The notes under the pieces were generated by a model, which was not told the origin of the DNA, did no database searches, and saw nothing but the letters and a program-made list of their open reading frames with translations. The translations under genes were made by a program, and so were the position numbers. Of a DNA stretch of 64,000 bases, positions 34,560 to 46,893 are shown one piece after another. Each line of letters opens with the position of its first letter. Position 1 is the stretch's first letter. The stretch spans positions 714,947 through 778,946 of the forward strand of contig NC_006681.1 in assembly GCF_000091045.1 (NCBI RefSeq). Reading direction: 5' to 3'. The DNA is from Cryptococcus deneoformans JEC21 (lineage: Eukaryota > Basidiomycota > Tremellomycetes > Tremellales > Cryptococcaceae).

Positions 34560-36678
34560 ATGTCCATCGCACCACCTGAATACGACGAAAAAGATATCGA
34601 AGCCCAAAGCTTTGTTTCCCCAACAGGCCGCCAACATAATCACGCCTCTGCAGGTGGTATTCTACAGGCTGAAGATGGTGTACCCCGAGGAAAGGGTATC
34701 TCTGCCCCTTTATGGAAAGCCATGGCCTGGTTTGATCGGGTAAATCTTCCCTTCTTATCCCTCAGAATACGGGTACATCTTTAACACAAATGGCAGTTTG
34801 GCGTTGAAGCAAGAGGTATTGAAAGAGTACCAGAAGATGATAGGCCTCATACCAGCTGGCAAGCAATATCCTTGGTTATCTTTAGATGACAGAAGCTGAT
34901 GGCCAAACGCAGGTGGGATAACGGCACACTTTGGTTCTCTGTCAACTCTTGTGTCGGCACTTTCAGTGTAGGCTACTTGGGACATCTCTACTACGGTATG
35001 GGCCTTCGAGATGCCGCTCTCACTATTGTCTTCTTCAACTTGCTTTCCTGCGCTCCCGTCGCTTACATGTGCATTTTCGGTAAAGTATGTGACCTTTTTT
35101 CTTTACCCATCACGTACTCACCATGAGTCGCAAATTCATAGGAACTTGGACTTCGTCAGATGGTTCTTTCACGTTTTGCCCTTGGCTACTGGACCGGAAT
35201 TATCCCCGTTATCTTCAACTTGATTGCTTGTTGTGGTTGGGCCAGTACGCGGATTTCTTATCTAAGCCACCAAAGCACTGACCTCGAGCCGTTCCGCATT
35301 ACTAGCCATGAATACTATTGGTGGTATCTCTTGTTGGCGAGCAATCAGCACCACCCATCAAATACCTGTGATCGCTGCTGCTGTGATCCTTGCTTTCCTT
35401 GGTCTTATCGTTTCCTTCTGTGGATACAAGTTCATCCACCTTTATGAAAAGTTTGCTGGTTACCCTGTTCTGATGTACGTTTTCTCCCCAGCTTCCCTAT
35501 TACTAGCTGATTTACGCTCGGCTACAGCGCTTTTCTGGTGTCAATGGGTACTTCTGCCAAGTACATGGATCTCCCAGGCGCGTGGGGTCCCAGCGGACCT
35601 GTAGGAGCCGCCGGTGTTCTCACATTTGGCTGTGCTATTGCCGGATACGCGTGGGTCGTCATCTCATCAATCATTACTGTCATTTGTACATGTAAGTGCT
35701 GACATATGATATAGTATTGGATGGGTCGGTTTCGCGGCCGACTTTACCGTCTCCATGCCCAAAGAGACGAGCACCAAAAAGCTTTTTTGGGTTACCTTCT
35801 GGGGCTTGGCGATTCCACTGATCTTCATTGAGCTTATGGGTGCTTTGGCAGTCACTACCTTTAATGCCCGACCTGACTGGGAAGAGATGTGTAAGCCCTC
35901 CTTCCGTTTCCAAATTCATCACTGCAGTCACTGATGGATGTGTATGGATAGTCAACGATGGTGCGGTTGGTGGTTTACTTGCCGGTCTTCTTCAGCCTTG
36001 TGGCGGCTTTGGTAAATTCTTGCTTGTCATCCTCGGTTTGTCAACTGTGGCTGTCAACACACCGTAAGTCGCCTTCGATCCTATCCTTCCTCTCTTCCAA
36101 TAATATTTACCTCTATCCCGCTTTAGCAATGTTTATATTTTCACCAACACCTTCCACGCCCTCTCTCCTTACTGCCAAGCTATCCCCCGACCTTTCATCG
36201 CCCTCATTGTCAGCATCATCTACGCTGTTCTCGCTGCCGCCGGTGCAAACTCCTTCTCTGCCGTGCTTGAACACCTTCTTCTCTTCTTGGCTTACTGGCT
36301 CACCATGTACTTTGGCATCGTGGCGACTGAGCATCTGGTCTTTAGGAAGAACAGCTTTGACAATTATGTGCCAGATGATTACAGAAACTGGAGGATGTTG
36401 CCTTTGGGTGTCGCTGGATTCTTTGCCTTAGGTCTCGGATGGACAGGTGCTGCTCTTGGTAAGTCTTCACTTCGCAATTTTTTCCCTTTCTTTTGGAATG
36501 CACGCAGCACACACGGATGGCTAATTGAGGAACGGGCATGAACACTTCTTGGTTTATCGGCCCTATTGCCAAACAAATCGGAGGTGGTGGTGATGTGGGC
36601 TTCGAGCTGGCCTTTGGATTTGCAGTAACGACCTTCATTCCACTGCGATACTTTGAAAAGAAGTACTGGGGCCATTAG
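34560..36678 (+). CDS. NCS1-family purine-cytosine permease (Fcy2-like)
   Basis: About ten exons, roughly 500 aa, ending RYFEKKYWGH. Proton-coupled uptake of cytosine, adenine, guanine or hypoxanthine across the plasma membrane is the family role. After an acidic N-terminal tail comes FGVEARGIERVPEDDRPHTS. Twelve hydrophobic segments follow, including TLWFSVNSCVGTFSVGYLG, GLRDAALTIVFFNLLSC, RFALGYWTGIIPVIFNLIACCGW, AAVILAFLGLIVSF, FGCAIAGYAIGWVGFAADF and NVYIFTNTFHALSPYCQAIPR. These match the fungal Fcy2 group. The first intron ends at 34795. The second (34859-34912) only keeps the frame if read as a GC-AG intron. The gene is divergent from the deaminase gene, with a MITE in the shared promoter. 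Confidence 0.92.
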
Positions 36679-37186
36679 AGGGGTTTTTGGGACCTGATAA
36701 GTCTCATGATAAATGAGACTTTTGGGAGTTTGGTCATTATTTTTGATAGTTAGGTAAATTAAATGTTAGGGATCGTCTCCGTCGTTGTATAACGAGTAAG
36801 CTATCTATACAGGTATAACACGTATGGTACTGGAAAAACGAACCTAAGCGAGTATTTATCATCAAATCTCAGGTCCAGGTCCAGGTCCAGGCCAGGCTAG
36901 ACTTGTAGTTGCAGTCTTGTTATGATTTTCAAAGAGCCAGTCATTACAGCGTAGATACGTACAGGGATGACGCTGTTGTGTTCGATCTGAATCATCTGAT
37001 GATCAGGCACAAACAAAAAACGTAACAAGACCGTCTGTTGAGTAAGATAATAACAATTATACATTGTTAAAAACACGCATACTATTACTAAAGTCAATAC
37101 ACGCATACTATTACTAAACTCAATACACGCATACTAGTACTACACTCGTCATACTGGGACATACAACGATTCTTGAAATCAACCGC
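36679..37186. other. Intergenic between convergent permease and catalase genes
   Basis: 3' flanks of both genes. The stretch contains an AGGTCC x3 microsatellite (36871-36890) and the 26 bp tandem repeats listed separately. No gene is seen. Confidence 0.55.
37073..37150. repeat. 26 bp tandem repeat, three copies
   Basis: Units begin at 37073, 37099 and 37125, each starting ACACGCATACTA; the first two differ at one base and the third is more diverged. They lie in the 3' flank of the catalase gene, starting about 40 bp past its stop. Confidence 0.85.
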
Positions 37187-39752
37187 CTATGCAGCAATGT
37201 GCGCAACTTGCCTGTCCCAGACACGGTGGTGGGCGACCCCCTCCAAGAATTGCTTAGCAAACTTAATGGAATGGAGGGTTGGGTCACCAGGGGCGAAGAC
37301 GACACCGTTTTCCACAACGACACTTGACTCAGTCTTGGTCTTCTCGCTGAAATCTCCAGGCAAGCAAGTGTTTACCATCCATTGGGTAGCATTGCCAAGT
37401 ACGCCAATGGGTTTAAGGTGCATATAAGCCTCCCTTGCTGCATGAATAAGTCGGCCAATCTTGAGCTTCGCGATGAAGGAATCATCGGGACCGCCGACGA
37501 AGACAATAGCGTCAAAGAAGGTAGTGCGACAGCCTTCGAACGTGAATTCGGCGGTGAATGACTGACCATTTGAAGCCTTGATTGGACCAAGCGTAGGGCC
37601 AATCTGTACGACACGCAATCCGTCAGTTTATCCCCTCGTTATAGATGTTTGACGATGCAACTCACAAATTTCACCATACATCCATCCGCTTCAAAAGCAG
37701 CAAGCAAAGGTACAACTTGCGAGTAGGTGTACCCGGGCACGAGGTAAATACCAATCCTTCTCCCAGAAGCCGTGAAGACTTGGTGCTTGCCATTGATTTG
37801 CGACAGATATTCAGACTTCTTATTGTGGGTGGGTTTGGCCTCAGGCAAAGTAAGGTGAGGGAAGGTAGCGTGAACCGAAGTAGCAAGCCCGTGGTCGATT
37901 TCATTGAGGCTATTGATGACGTTTTGAATGACAATGTCTTCCGCGCAGTGTGACAACTCGAAGTTGTACGCGGCAATGATATGCTCCCTCTCCGTCTCGG
38001 ACATTGAGTTCCAGAAAAGGGTTGCTTGCGAGTAGAATTCCTAAAAGAAACATTACTTAGCCATTCCATCATTGGCGCAGTCAAGATAAACTCACCTGGA
38101 ACTTGGGCCCATTGAGCCGCTCTTTAACACCGGATATCTTCTCACGATAGCTTTGGAAGCCACCATTATTGGAAGACGTAAGTGGAAGGCTATCGTGCCT
38201 GTTGGGGTGGTAGGGTGTCCTGTTGGTCTTGCTGAACATACTCATTTGCCCATCACGGAAGTTCGTCATGACGGGGCAAATAGGTCTATTGATGGGGAGG
38301 TCGTGCCAGTTGGTGCCCAGACGTGAAATTTGAGTGTCAGCATAGGAGAAGTTCCTGCCAGCAAGAAGAGGATCGTCGGTAAAGTCCATGCCTGGAACGA
38401 TGTGTTGTGTACAGAAGGCCACTTGCTCTACTTCAGCAAAGAAATCGACAGGGTTGCGAGTGAGCGTCAAAGTCCCAATCTTCTGAACAGGTACGAGTTC
38501 CTCAGGGATTATCTAAATGAGGGGTCAGCAAGTGCGACTGTGCGCTGCCCAGCCTAATGACTGACCTTGGTTGAGTCTAGAATGTCGAAGTCAAACTTGT
38601 GTTCATCTTCCTCTTTGATCAGTTGTACGCCCAATTCCCACTTGGGGTATGCTTTGGCTTCGATTGCGTCCCAGAGATCCCTTCGATGGAAGTCCGGGTC
38701 CTGTCCGGCAATCTTGAGGGCCTCATCCCACACTAGAGAATGAATGCCGAGATGAGGAATCCAATGGTACTTGACAAATGTGCTCTTGCCTTCCTCGTTG
38801 ATAAGTCTGAAGGTATGAACACCGAAACCTTGCATCATACGATAGGATCGAGGAATAGCCCTGTCGGAGGTGACCCACTGCTGCATGTGAGTAGCTTGCT
38901 GATGAAGAGAGATAAAGTCCCAAGCGTTATCGTGTGCAGTTTGGGCTTGAGGCATCTCATTGTGAGGCTCGGGCTTAAGGGCGTGAATAACATCAGGGAA
39001 TTTGATAGCATCCTGAGAAGATGTAAATAAACATACTCCTACGCAATCCATACAAGACTTACTTGGATGAAGAAGACTGGGATGTTGTTGCCCACTGTTA
39101 AAAGTGAATAAGCATGAGCAGTCATCCCAAGAACAAGCCAATACTTACCGAGATCCCAGTTACCTTCGTCGGTATAAAACCTAGTGGCAAAGCCACGGAC
39201 ATCCCTCACGGTGTCAGCGCTGCCTCGTGAACCAACGACCGTGCTGAACCTGACATATGCAGGGACGACCTTGCTGGTATCGGTCAAAACCTGTCTACGA
39301 TCAGCTAACGTTCTGCGTCTCGGCTCTTTGGTTTACCTTTGCAGTAGTGATGCCGGTCAGAGGAGTATGCAATTTGAACTCTCCATGAGCTGCAGAGCCA
39401 CGAGCGTGCACAACTCGCTCGGGAATGCGTTCATGATCAAAATGTTGGATCTTCTCTCGGTTATGGAAGTCTATATGTTGCCATGTTAGGCTTGGGGTCA
39501 TTGGCAGGAAAACCATATCGTACCTTCAAGGAGAGTGGGTCCCCTGGCACCAGCTCGCAACGCAACATCAGTTTCCGGGACTTTCACTCCAAAGTAAGTC
39601 GTCAATGGAGTCTTGCTGGTCTGTTCGATGGTGTTCTCGGCCATTTGGCGATATTTAGCATCGCCAGTAACGGCAGTAACGGCTAAAGGGATCAGCCTTT
39701 GCTGTGCTAAAATGCATCTATTCCGCTTACCTTGATTCAGCATTTGTGCCAT
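37187..39752 (-). CDS. Large-subunit catalase with C-terminal DJ-1/GATase-like domain
   Basis: About nine exons, roughly 720 aa. It is a heme enzyme that converts hydrogen peroxide to water and oxygen. Motifs in order are [20 protein letters not shown] (catalytic His), [45 protein letters not shown] (catalytic Asn) and the heme-ligand region [14 protein letters not shown] (proximal Tyr). The C-terminal 160 residues ([27 protein letters not shown] to EGVAHHR) form the flavodoxin-like domain found only in large-subunit, spore-type catalases such as Aspergillus CatA. The start at 39752 (MAQMLNQ) is the first true ATG; frames opening further upstream start with GTG. A TATATATATAAG stretch on the minus strand (39842-39853) sits about 90 bp upstream. 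Cryptococcus has several catalases and I cannot tell which paralogue this is. Confidence 0.92.
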
Positions 39753-39841
39753 ATTGACAGGCTTAGAATCGCGGTTGTTAAAAGATGTTGCAGGAAACAA
39801 ATGGGAGGACACTTATTGGCTGCTTCTGCATTTTGTCGTTC

Positions 39842-39853
39842 TTATATATATAT
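39842..39853 (-). promoter_or_regulatory. Possible TATA element of the catalase gene
   Basis: An alternating TA run (TATATATATA) lies 90-100 bp upstream of the chosen catalase start. It supports the internal ATG at 39752 as the start. Confidence 0.35.
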
Positions 39854-42228
39854 GGGAAAAGATGGGACACGCGTAGAGCAAGAAGTTAACTGCATCATAC
39901 TTCATACTCTGAATTTATTCATCCCGCATAACGCGGCCGCACGGCCAACAAGCTCACCTTTTAAATTCAGACGTCAGAAGATGCCAGATACGTAGCTCAT
40001 GATAGGCTGTAATTAGCTCTCGCCTGAATGTTCTTACGTCAATGACGGTCATTAGGTCCGCCTGGACCGCGCCGGGTGGAGCCAACCGTCAACGGTGCAG
40101 GATGCAAGTGAAAAATCACGGTACTTAAGTGATAAATAAATCAGTAAGCAGGCAACATCGCATCCGAGTGACATCAAACTCCACGTTCTCAGATCCCTCG
40201 CCAAGTCTGCTGATCCCATCCCCTTGCTTGGGATTTTGGAATCTAATTAACTAACCACGAGTTACTTTTATTATTTTACTAGTAGCTCTTCTTTTCCTGG
40301 AAATGGGGATGACGCCGATGGCCGTTATTTTTTTAAGTTATCTCGCAAGCTAAGCCTTACTTTTGTCTCCATAGATGCACAATTCTTTTCTGCCCTGTCG
40401 CCGGCGGTTTGTTTGGTTCATTAACTGAATGGAGGGTTGATTAGCGTCCCCATTTCAGAGCGGTTAAGCGCTGATCCATGGTCTCTTCCTTTACGCTGAG
40501 CTTTAAAATTCAGATCGTCTGTGCGAGCTGGAGTATCATGCGCACGCAATCACACTTTCATATGTAACGAGCCAGAGACTTCCCCTTTCCCAACTCAACT
40601 ATCGCGGCAAGCGTAAATAGAAAGGCAGTCGGAAATGCATCGGACAAATGTAAAGCATAGCTCGATATATACCCCCTGACGGAATGTGGATGAGAGAGAG
40701 CTTCTGCGGGAAGAATCAGACCTATACATGCTGCTTTTCAATGAAAAGTAGTCATCGCCGGCCGGGTATGGTGAGCTTGGAGTGGATGATGAGGAAGCGG
40801 TGGAAAAGGCTGATTGGTCATTTTTCCAAAGCGTAACTGATGATAGAGATATAGATTTAAGGTAAATGAAAGGCAGTATGGATGGCTGTCTTTAATAAAG
40901 ACTTCAACGCTTGGTCATCGGTCAAAGTGGGAATTGAGGACGAGATCATTTCCGGGATGACCTGAGCAATCGAGCAGCATTCTGAAAAAAGGTGAAGACC
41001 GTCAAATGATGTGCCGGTTGAGATTTATGTGTGGAGAGTTGTTCTGTACATTTTCAGCTTCCTCTGTCACCCAGCCTTATGCGGCGCCAGTCTAAATCTA
41101 AATCTAAATCTAGTTGTGGTCCGCAAACTCTATAAGCAATCGTAGTTTCCAGTTCCTCTCTATGGACGGACAAGAGCTTCGCAATGTCGTCTAATCTAAT
41201 CTAAGGTCTGTTGCTCATCCATTATTAACATCGCAGGCGCAGAGCTCTCAGTTAGCTCTCTAGTTCACATAGGCTCATCTCGTGCACAATCTAACCATCT
41301 GCTGCGTAGACATTTCATTCCATGCCCGAACATAACGACATCACTTCCCTCCATTACTCATCCCTCCGAGCAATACCCAACGGTATTGTCATTCTTGAAC
41401 CCCATACGTACTGGTACAGATGAAGGGGCAACGCCGAAATGATGTGCGAACCCGATGAGCGAACGTGATAGATCTATTGACTGCGGCTTAGAGGTATACA
41501 ACTCGTAGAGGTATATAACTCGACACTTGGTCCAACACTGTCAACAGGCAAGTACTGGGGGAGTCCATTCGCATCACGACAATGCCTCAAGTCCCTCTAA
41601 AATTGGGTAGCAGGAATCATAATAAGAGCAGCACTCCTAATCGCTATAAAGGCAGGTCCACGCCTTTGATTATTTCAGTTGAGGCTGATGAAAGAGAAAG
41701 CTGAGGGTGAACTAAAGAGATGGAAGGAAAGAAATAGGGACGATTAGAGGTGGACAGGGACAAGAAAAGTAAAGATACCTTTGTGCCTCCAGAGATACAA
41801 AAGTATTCAGTAGCTGCAAGTCGAAAGGCGGTGTGGTACTATTACTTTGATAGGGTTAATTTTAGTCACTAACCATTTTATACGAAGATGGTAACCAAGG
41901 AAAATAGAGAATGATGAAACAGAAATTTGTACTATATAAATACGTAAAGAAGGACGATGCTCTCGTCATGTCTCTCGTTCAGGAACAGTCAATAACTCGG
42001 GGATCCGATGATCTCCATTTTTCGTCGCTCATCGGTGTACTCTCATGATGGCTCAAATGCGTGAGCAACTCGCTCAGCGGTCTAATTAACATCAGACAGA
42101 AACGCAAATTGAAGACACAATAATCCTCAGTTGCTACCAACACTGCATTCGTCGAAACAGTAACATATTGCCAAAGTGCACTCCGCTGGAAATACAGTTG
42201 TACCGAGTTCGACAGATTCACAACCGTA
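39854..42228. other. Gene-free 2.4 kb region
   Basis: A divergent promoter region between catalase (-) and LSM1 (+). It contains a TCTAAA x3 microsatellite (41092-41112), a direct repeat of AGAGGTATA(C/T)AACTCG (near 41491-41523) and mixed low-complexity DNA. No frame splices into a recognisable protein; a 33-codon ATG frame at 41322-41423 is too short to call. Confidence 0.5.
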
Positions 42229-42983
42229 ATGGACGCTCTCATCCCGTTCACGACTTCTGGTTCACTGGTTGACCTTGTTGACAGTTAGTCTTGAACTCCT
42301 TAGTATGATTCCCGCATCCCATCTGCATTTCGCAAGCGGGAGGCCCGTGGGATTGTCATGATCTCAAGCTGACCCTGTTTCCAGAGAAAGTCCTCGTTAT
42401 CTTGCGAGACGGGAGGAAGTTGATAGGCTTGTTTAGGAGTTACGACCAATTTGGTACGTCATTCTTTTGCTTTGTTTTCTGTGACTATGGATTAATATAA
42501 GTCTCCGTATTGCCATCGTCATTCTTGGGCGGAATCTACTTGTATTTTGGCACCTTGGTCCAACATGCGAACGCAGCCAACTTCCTTCTTGAATCGTGTG
42601 TAGAGAGATTACACTACAAACTTGAATATGCAGACAAGGATATTGGAGTGTTGTTAGTGCGAGGAGAGAACGTTGTGGCTTTAGGAGAAATTGTTGGTCG
42701 CTCACTTCAAATCTGGGTTTAGCATAGAAGTGCTGATGTCAGGCATAGGATCTGATAGCGGAAGATATGGTACCTTTACAACAAGTAAATGTACAAGAAA
42801 TCGAGGAAAAGATATCCGCTGAGAACGTATGTTGGCTTTATTTTCTGATAATAGCTGGAACTGCAGCGGAGACTGAGGCTGATTTGTGGGCAGAAACAAC
42901 GAGAACGAGACCACGCTGTAAAAGAATCTGTGTTATCAAAGATGGGCTTTGTGAACGAGGGCAAGGAGGGCGATGCATACTAG
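42229..42983 (+). CDS. LSM1: LSM1 mRNA decay factor (Sm-like protein)
   Basis: Five exons, including 42229 to about 42284, about 42385-42453, 42577 to about 42690, one starting near 42750 and the last from about 42865. Lsm1 is the subunit specific to the cytoplasmic Lsm1-7 ring that binds deadenylated mRNA and promotes decapping with Pat1. Sm motif 1 is [31 protein letters not shown], and Sm motif 2 is GVLLVRGENVVALGEID. The Lsm1-type C-terminal extension follows: EDMVPLQQVNVQEIEEKIS, then a basic helix ending SKMGFVNEGKEGDAY. No single exon exceeds 40 codons, so the gene is easy to miss from open frames alone. The N-terminus MDALIPFTTSGSLVDLVDK is typical. Confidence 0.9.
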
Positions 42984-43302
42984 CTGCGGTATGCGGATGA
43001 CGAAGGATACTGGTCGATACTTGACTCTGCGCGTTATTATATGAGTCTATGGATGGTTTAGCTGATTTCGTTCTAGGAGATAGGCCAAAGGAGGGATCAC
43101 CGATCCACCATCAGAAGTCCGGTCAACCATCGTGTTTCCTTCCTCTCTGACATTAGGCACTACGCGTCGCATCTCTAACTTTTGCCACTAGGAGGTGGAA
43201 GAACTGATTCACTTCTTTGGAAGGAGCAGTTCTGCTCTTTGCTGATTCGTCTCGCCCATCTTTTATTTACTTATACTTCAAGCGCACGCAGTAGCTTTGT
43301 TC
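42984..43302. other. Short intergenic spacer LSM1 to HEI10-like gene
   Basis: 319 bp, pyrimidine-rich in its last third. No gene is seen. Confidence 0.5.
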
Positions 43303-45326
43303 ATGTCATCGCGTCTTCCTCCTTCTTCAGCGCACTCCATCAAATTCGGACATGCCCAATCGACACCTCCTTCAAAGTCCAGTACTTTTGGCCAGGGACG
43401 CAATGACGGAGTGTTAGAATGGTTGGATTATGCGGAGTGTTCACTATGGTGGGTGAAAGATGTGGAAGTCGCACATCGTGAACATCGACTGATAATCATG
43501 ATAGCCGGGATCCTTTGCTAAATGGAGCAGCTAAAGGCAAACACTACTGGATGACTTCTTGTGGCCATATTCTCTGCTCTTCTGATGAACATCAGCGCAA
43601 GTCTTTTGAGAAGATTGTCAAGATGCTCACACTAATTTAGATTAGACCAAGAAGGCATATGTACAGCATGCAACAAGCAAATGGAACTCTTTCTTATCCA
43701 GGAAGGATCAGTGAGCGCAGTTCTATTGCTTTTCAAAGGTTCTGACGTTGCTGGTAGTTACCACCAGGGCATGAAATATGGTTTCAAAATGGCGCGTCGC
43801 TCCTAACTGGCGCAATGGAGGAAATGAAGACGGCCATGAAGAAGAATACCTCAGCGCTCAGGGTCATGGGCGTGAGTAGACCTTTGCTTGAGACGTTTAA
43901 TAGCTGACAATAGACTGCTAGTTTCAATACAGGGAGATGAAGCGATCAATACAACATTACAGAGATGCTATGAAGGAGAAAGATGTATATGATCCAAACG
44001 GTGTAGTGTTGCTCTACTGACAGAACCCTGCCAGGCTCGAATTACTAGTGTACAGCGAGAGCAGGAGGCATTAATGTCGTAGGTGTAGCTTCGACCTAAC
44101 TCATATCGCTTAACTTACATATTTGCTAGGGAAAACCACGAACTCCACGAACGTGTCGCTGAGCTCCAGTCCCAACTCCGGAACTTCCAACGATCTCAGC
44201 CTGCCATCGTACCCCAAATCACACCTCAATCTCAATATTCGCTCAATTCGAACATCCGCCAAGCTGAACCCACCCATTATGACCAGCCGCAACCAAATAC
44301 ACAGAAAGAATACATACCTCCACCGCCAGCGTTACCAACCGTGCACGAGGAAGAACAGCAGCCAACAGTAGGTTTTGGGTATAGGATGGGTAATGGGGAT
44401 GTTGAGGGGTCAAATAAGAGAAGAAGGATTGATATATTAGAACAACAACCTCGACGGTACGTACATCTGTCTTAATCAGTGGGGAAGCAAAATGGTCAAA
44501 ACAGTTGACATGTAAATCCAGATTCATCCCGCCGACCCCTGCGTCAGGTGCTTTTGAAGGATCTCAACATCTCCGACATCCTCAGCCCTCACACAATTTC
44601 CAGACTAACCGTCCTATGTCTCGTGCGTTCAGCTCTATAGCACCTATGGCTATTCCACGAATGGGAGCTCCAACACAAGTACCTTTGCAGGGCCCTGGAG
44701 GAAGACCGAAGAGTACTATAGGACATATGGGAGGTGAGAGGCGTGCAGATGACGGGGATGATATTAAATCACGCCTAGAGTAAGTTTCTGCGACGGAGCA
44801 GTGAAAAGAGGATTTGCATTGACGGAACACTGTGATTGCTTTGCTTTACAGAACGTACAGATATGACCCAGCGAACCCTTCGCCGAATCGCCGCGCACCC
44901 CAAGAAAGATCTGGAACAACGTTACCTAATCAACACGAACGAAGGTTCAACACCCAATCGCTGCAGACGCAACGACTGCAAATGTCTGTCCCTCAGCGAC
45001 CGCAATCGAGTTTTGTTCAGAGGCTAAAGATGTCAAACTCTTCTTTCGGTATGTCAAATTGTGTCGAACTTAACAACAAGTTTTGAGGTTGGAGCTCACT
45101 CGAGATTGATATAGTGAACCGCCCTGGATCAGCCAGACCTACCCCTCTGCAACAGCACATGAGTGCACCGTCGATGAATTCCAGTCAATCCATGGTGATA
45201 GGGACTGGGATGGGGGGGGTGCAAGACAGTGCAAGCGTAAGGATGAGGGAGGGTGTACTGCAAGGTGGAGCGAGGATGACGCTGACTCATGGTGTGGGGC
45301 AGAGAGGTTCCGGTAATCGATTTTAA
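43303..45326 (+). CDS. HEI10: HEI10/CCNB1IP1-like RING coiled-coil E3 ligase
   Basis: About nine exons, roughly 470 aa. HEI10/Zip3-type proteins are SUMO or ubiquitin ligases that mark meiotic crossover sites along the synaptonemal complex. The N-terminal RING is rebuilt by splicing: AECSLCRDPL (C-x2-C), WMTSCGHILCSSDEH (C-x-H-x2-C), then DQEGICTACNKQM (C-x2-C). The order and spacing are those of plant HEI10 (TTCGHLLC, ACPICD). A helical middle follows with FQYREMKRSIQHYRDAMKEKD and ENHELHERVAELQSQLRNF, likely coiled coil. The C-terminal half is disordered, Pro/Gln/Ser/Arg-rich, with FIPPTPASGAF resembling the conserved tail motif of the family. The start at 43303 (MSSRLPPSSAHS) is the first ATG of the frame. 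A meiotic function in this organism is inference. Confidence 0.78.
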
Positions 45327-45867
45327 TATGTGGAGATAGTTTATATACGATCAACAAATGGAGAGATGGATTAGGACGTACTATAGGTGTAAATGTGCGG
45401 AATATCACACTTACATTTTATTCAACAAAGATTAATTAGTCGCAGATCCGGCTTTTCTTATCGTTCATCGTCGTAGAATGCTCATTTAAATGGATAATTA
45501 TGATGATTGTTATATTGCGTCGGCTGAAGGAGGTTTTGTCAGAACGTTAAAGATTAGCTTATAAACATTTTTTGAGTTAGGGGGGTTGTCGCTGATTCTG
45601 CCACAGTATTGGTCAAGAGCTTAATAAAAAAAAGAGAGAGAGATTGTTCGGAAAAGTTGCCTGCAGCGAAGACTACTAATCACGGTAGAAACATGATGGC
45701 CATCGCAACTATTACTCAAAGATTGAAAAATATCCAGCTGTTCTTTCGCATAACTCTTACAACTACAACACCAGCACCAGGGCCAATTACAGTATAGATC
45801 CGACTACGACCCACCTACTTCAATAAGATTAAAACATGATGCGATTTTTGTACAACAACAGCAGCTC
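45327..45867. other. Intergenic between convergent genes
   Basis: AT-rich 3' flanks of the HEI10-like and dioxygenase-like genes. No gene is seen. Confidence 0.5.
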
Positions 45868-46893
45868 TCAATTCTGCGAATACTCCAGCACCTGCCCTTC
45901 CAAAAGCTTCTGCATTCCGTTCAATTTATCCACCATTCCCTTCAGCTTTTCCGGCACCGACTCTCTGAATTTGGGGTCGAGGGTATACGTCAGATCGTGC
46001 TGTAGGATGTTTCGAGCTCGAGAGGTATCGCCAGGTGGGGGGCAGCCATAGCAACCGTGGAGAGTTCGTCGCTTTGTGGCGGGATCATAGCTTCCTATGT
46101 GGACTATAATTTAGGTATTAGCTCGGTTCTGGAAAGAAGGACATGTTGTGTTGTGAGTCGGGGAAATCAGCAACGACGTACGTATGTTGTTGTTGTAGAA
46201 CACCGTTTCACCGGCCTTGAGCTTTACCTTGATACCACCTGGCATCTCTCCGTCTCCCAACAGTGCCTTCTTTTCATCGGGAGCGCTTACTCTGAGATGA
46301 GATTTAGGTACGACAGAGAGACACTCGTCGTCGTATAGAGCAGCATTCCATTGGATGCCGTGATAGTCTTTCTGCAAAGCGGCGATTTCCTCTTGGGGTG
46401 TGGCCGTGGGCTTGACGTCGTCTCGATGCCATACAAGGGCATAGGCTGCGTTCGTGGGGTTGACGAGGAGGTTAAACAGCTCTGCGATGGATGATTTAGC
46501 CTTCTGAAGGCGTCGTTGTGACCGAAAGTTGGACCAAGTGTGCTCACCGAACTGCATATCCTCCTGCTCACAACCCATCAAAGCTCTTGATACCTCCAAC
46601 ATCCCTTCACTCCCATACCATTCGGCAAACACCTTCTGTCCCAAGTCCGGATGCATCACACTCTGTACACCCCAGATATCCTCTTTATCTTTTGCGTCCC
46701 AAGGCGGAAACGGTTTTCCTACAACGCGGACGTTGTCCCATTTGCCGGAACGGGATAGATCGACAACGTGGTCTGCAGATTCACGGAGAAGGGGGAAGAG
46801 ATCATCAGGAATGAGGGAAGGGACGATCACATAACCATAGGTGTGGTAGTGTTCACGAAAAGAGGAGAGTTCGTCAGGGTTGAACCGTGACAT
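45868..46893 (-). CDS. Phytanoyl-CoA dioxygenase (PhyH)-like Fe(II)/2-oxoglutarate oxygenase
   Basis: Two exons, 46893 to about 46181 and about 46110-45868, joined by a GTACGT-TAG intron, about 320 aa. The PhyH fold is visible from the start: FREHYHTYGYVIVPSLIPDDLFPLLRE, then VMHPDLGQKVFAEW. The iron site begins at WHRDD (H-x-D). After the splice, LHIGSYDPATKRRTLHGCYG supplies the distal His and the Arg that binds 2-oxoglutarate. VPKSHLR and KLKAGETVFYNNN are other family signatures. Members hydroxylate fatty acyl-CoAs or small molecules; fungal paralogues are diverse and the substrate is unknown. The C-terminus is a short helix ending EYSQN. Confidence 0.85.

Noticed and set aside
39753..39812. 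Upstream extension of the catalase frame
   Set aside because: The extended frame begins with GTG rather than ATG, and a TATA-like run lies just above it; the first ATG is at 39752.
41322..41423. 33-codon ATG frame
   Set aside because: Too short and with no splice partner or similarity.
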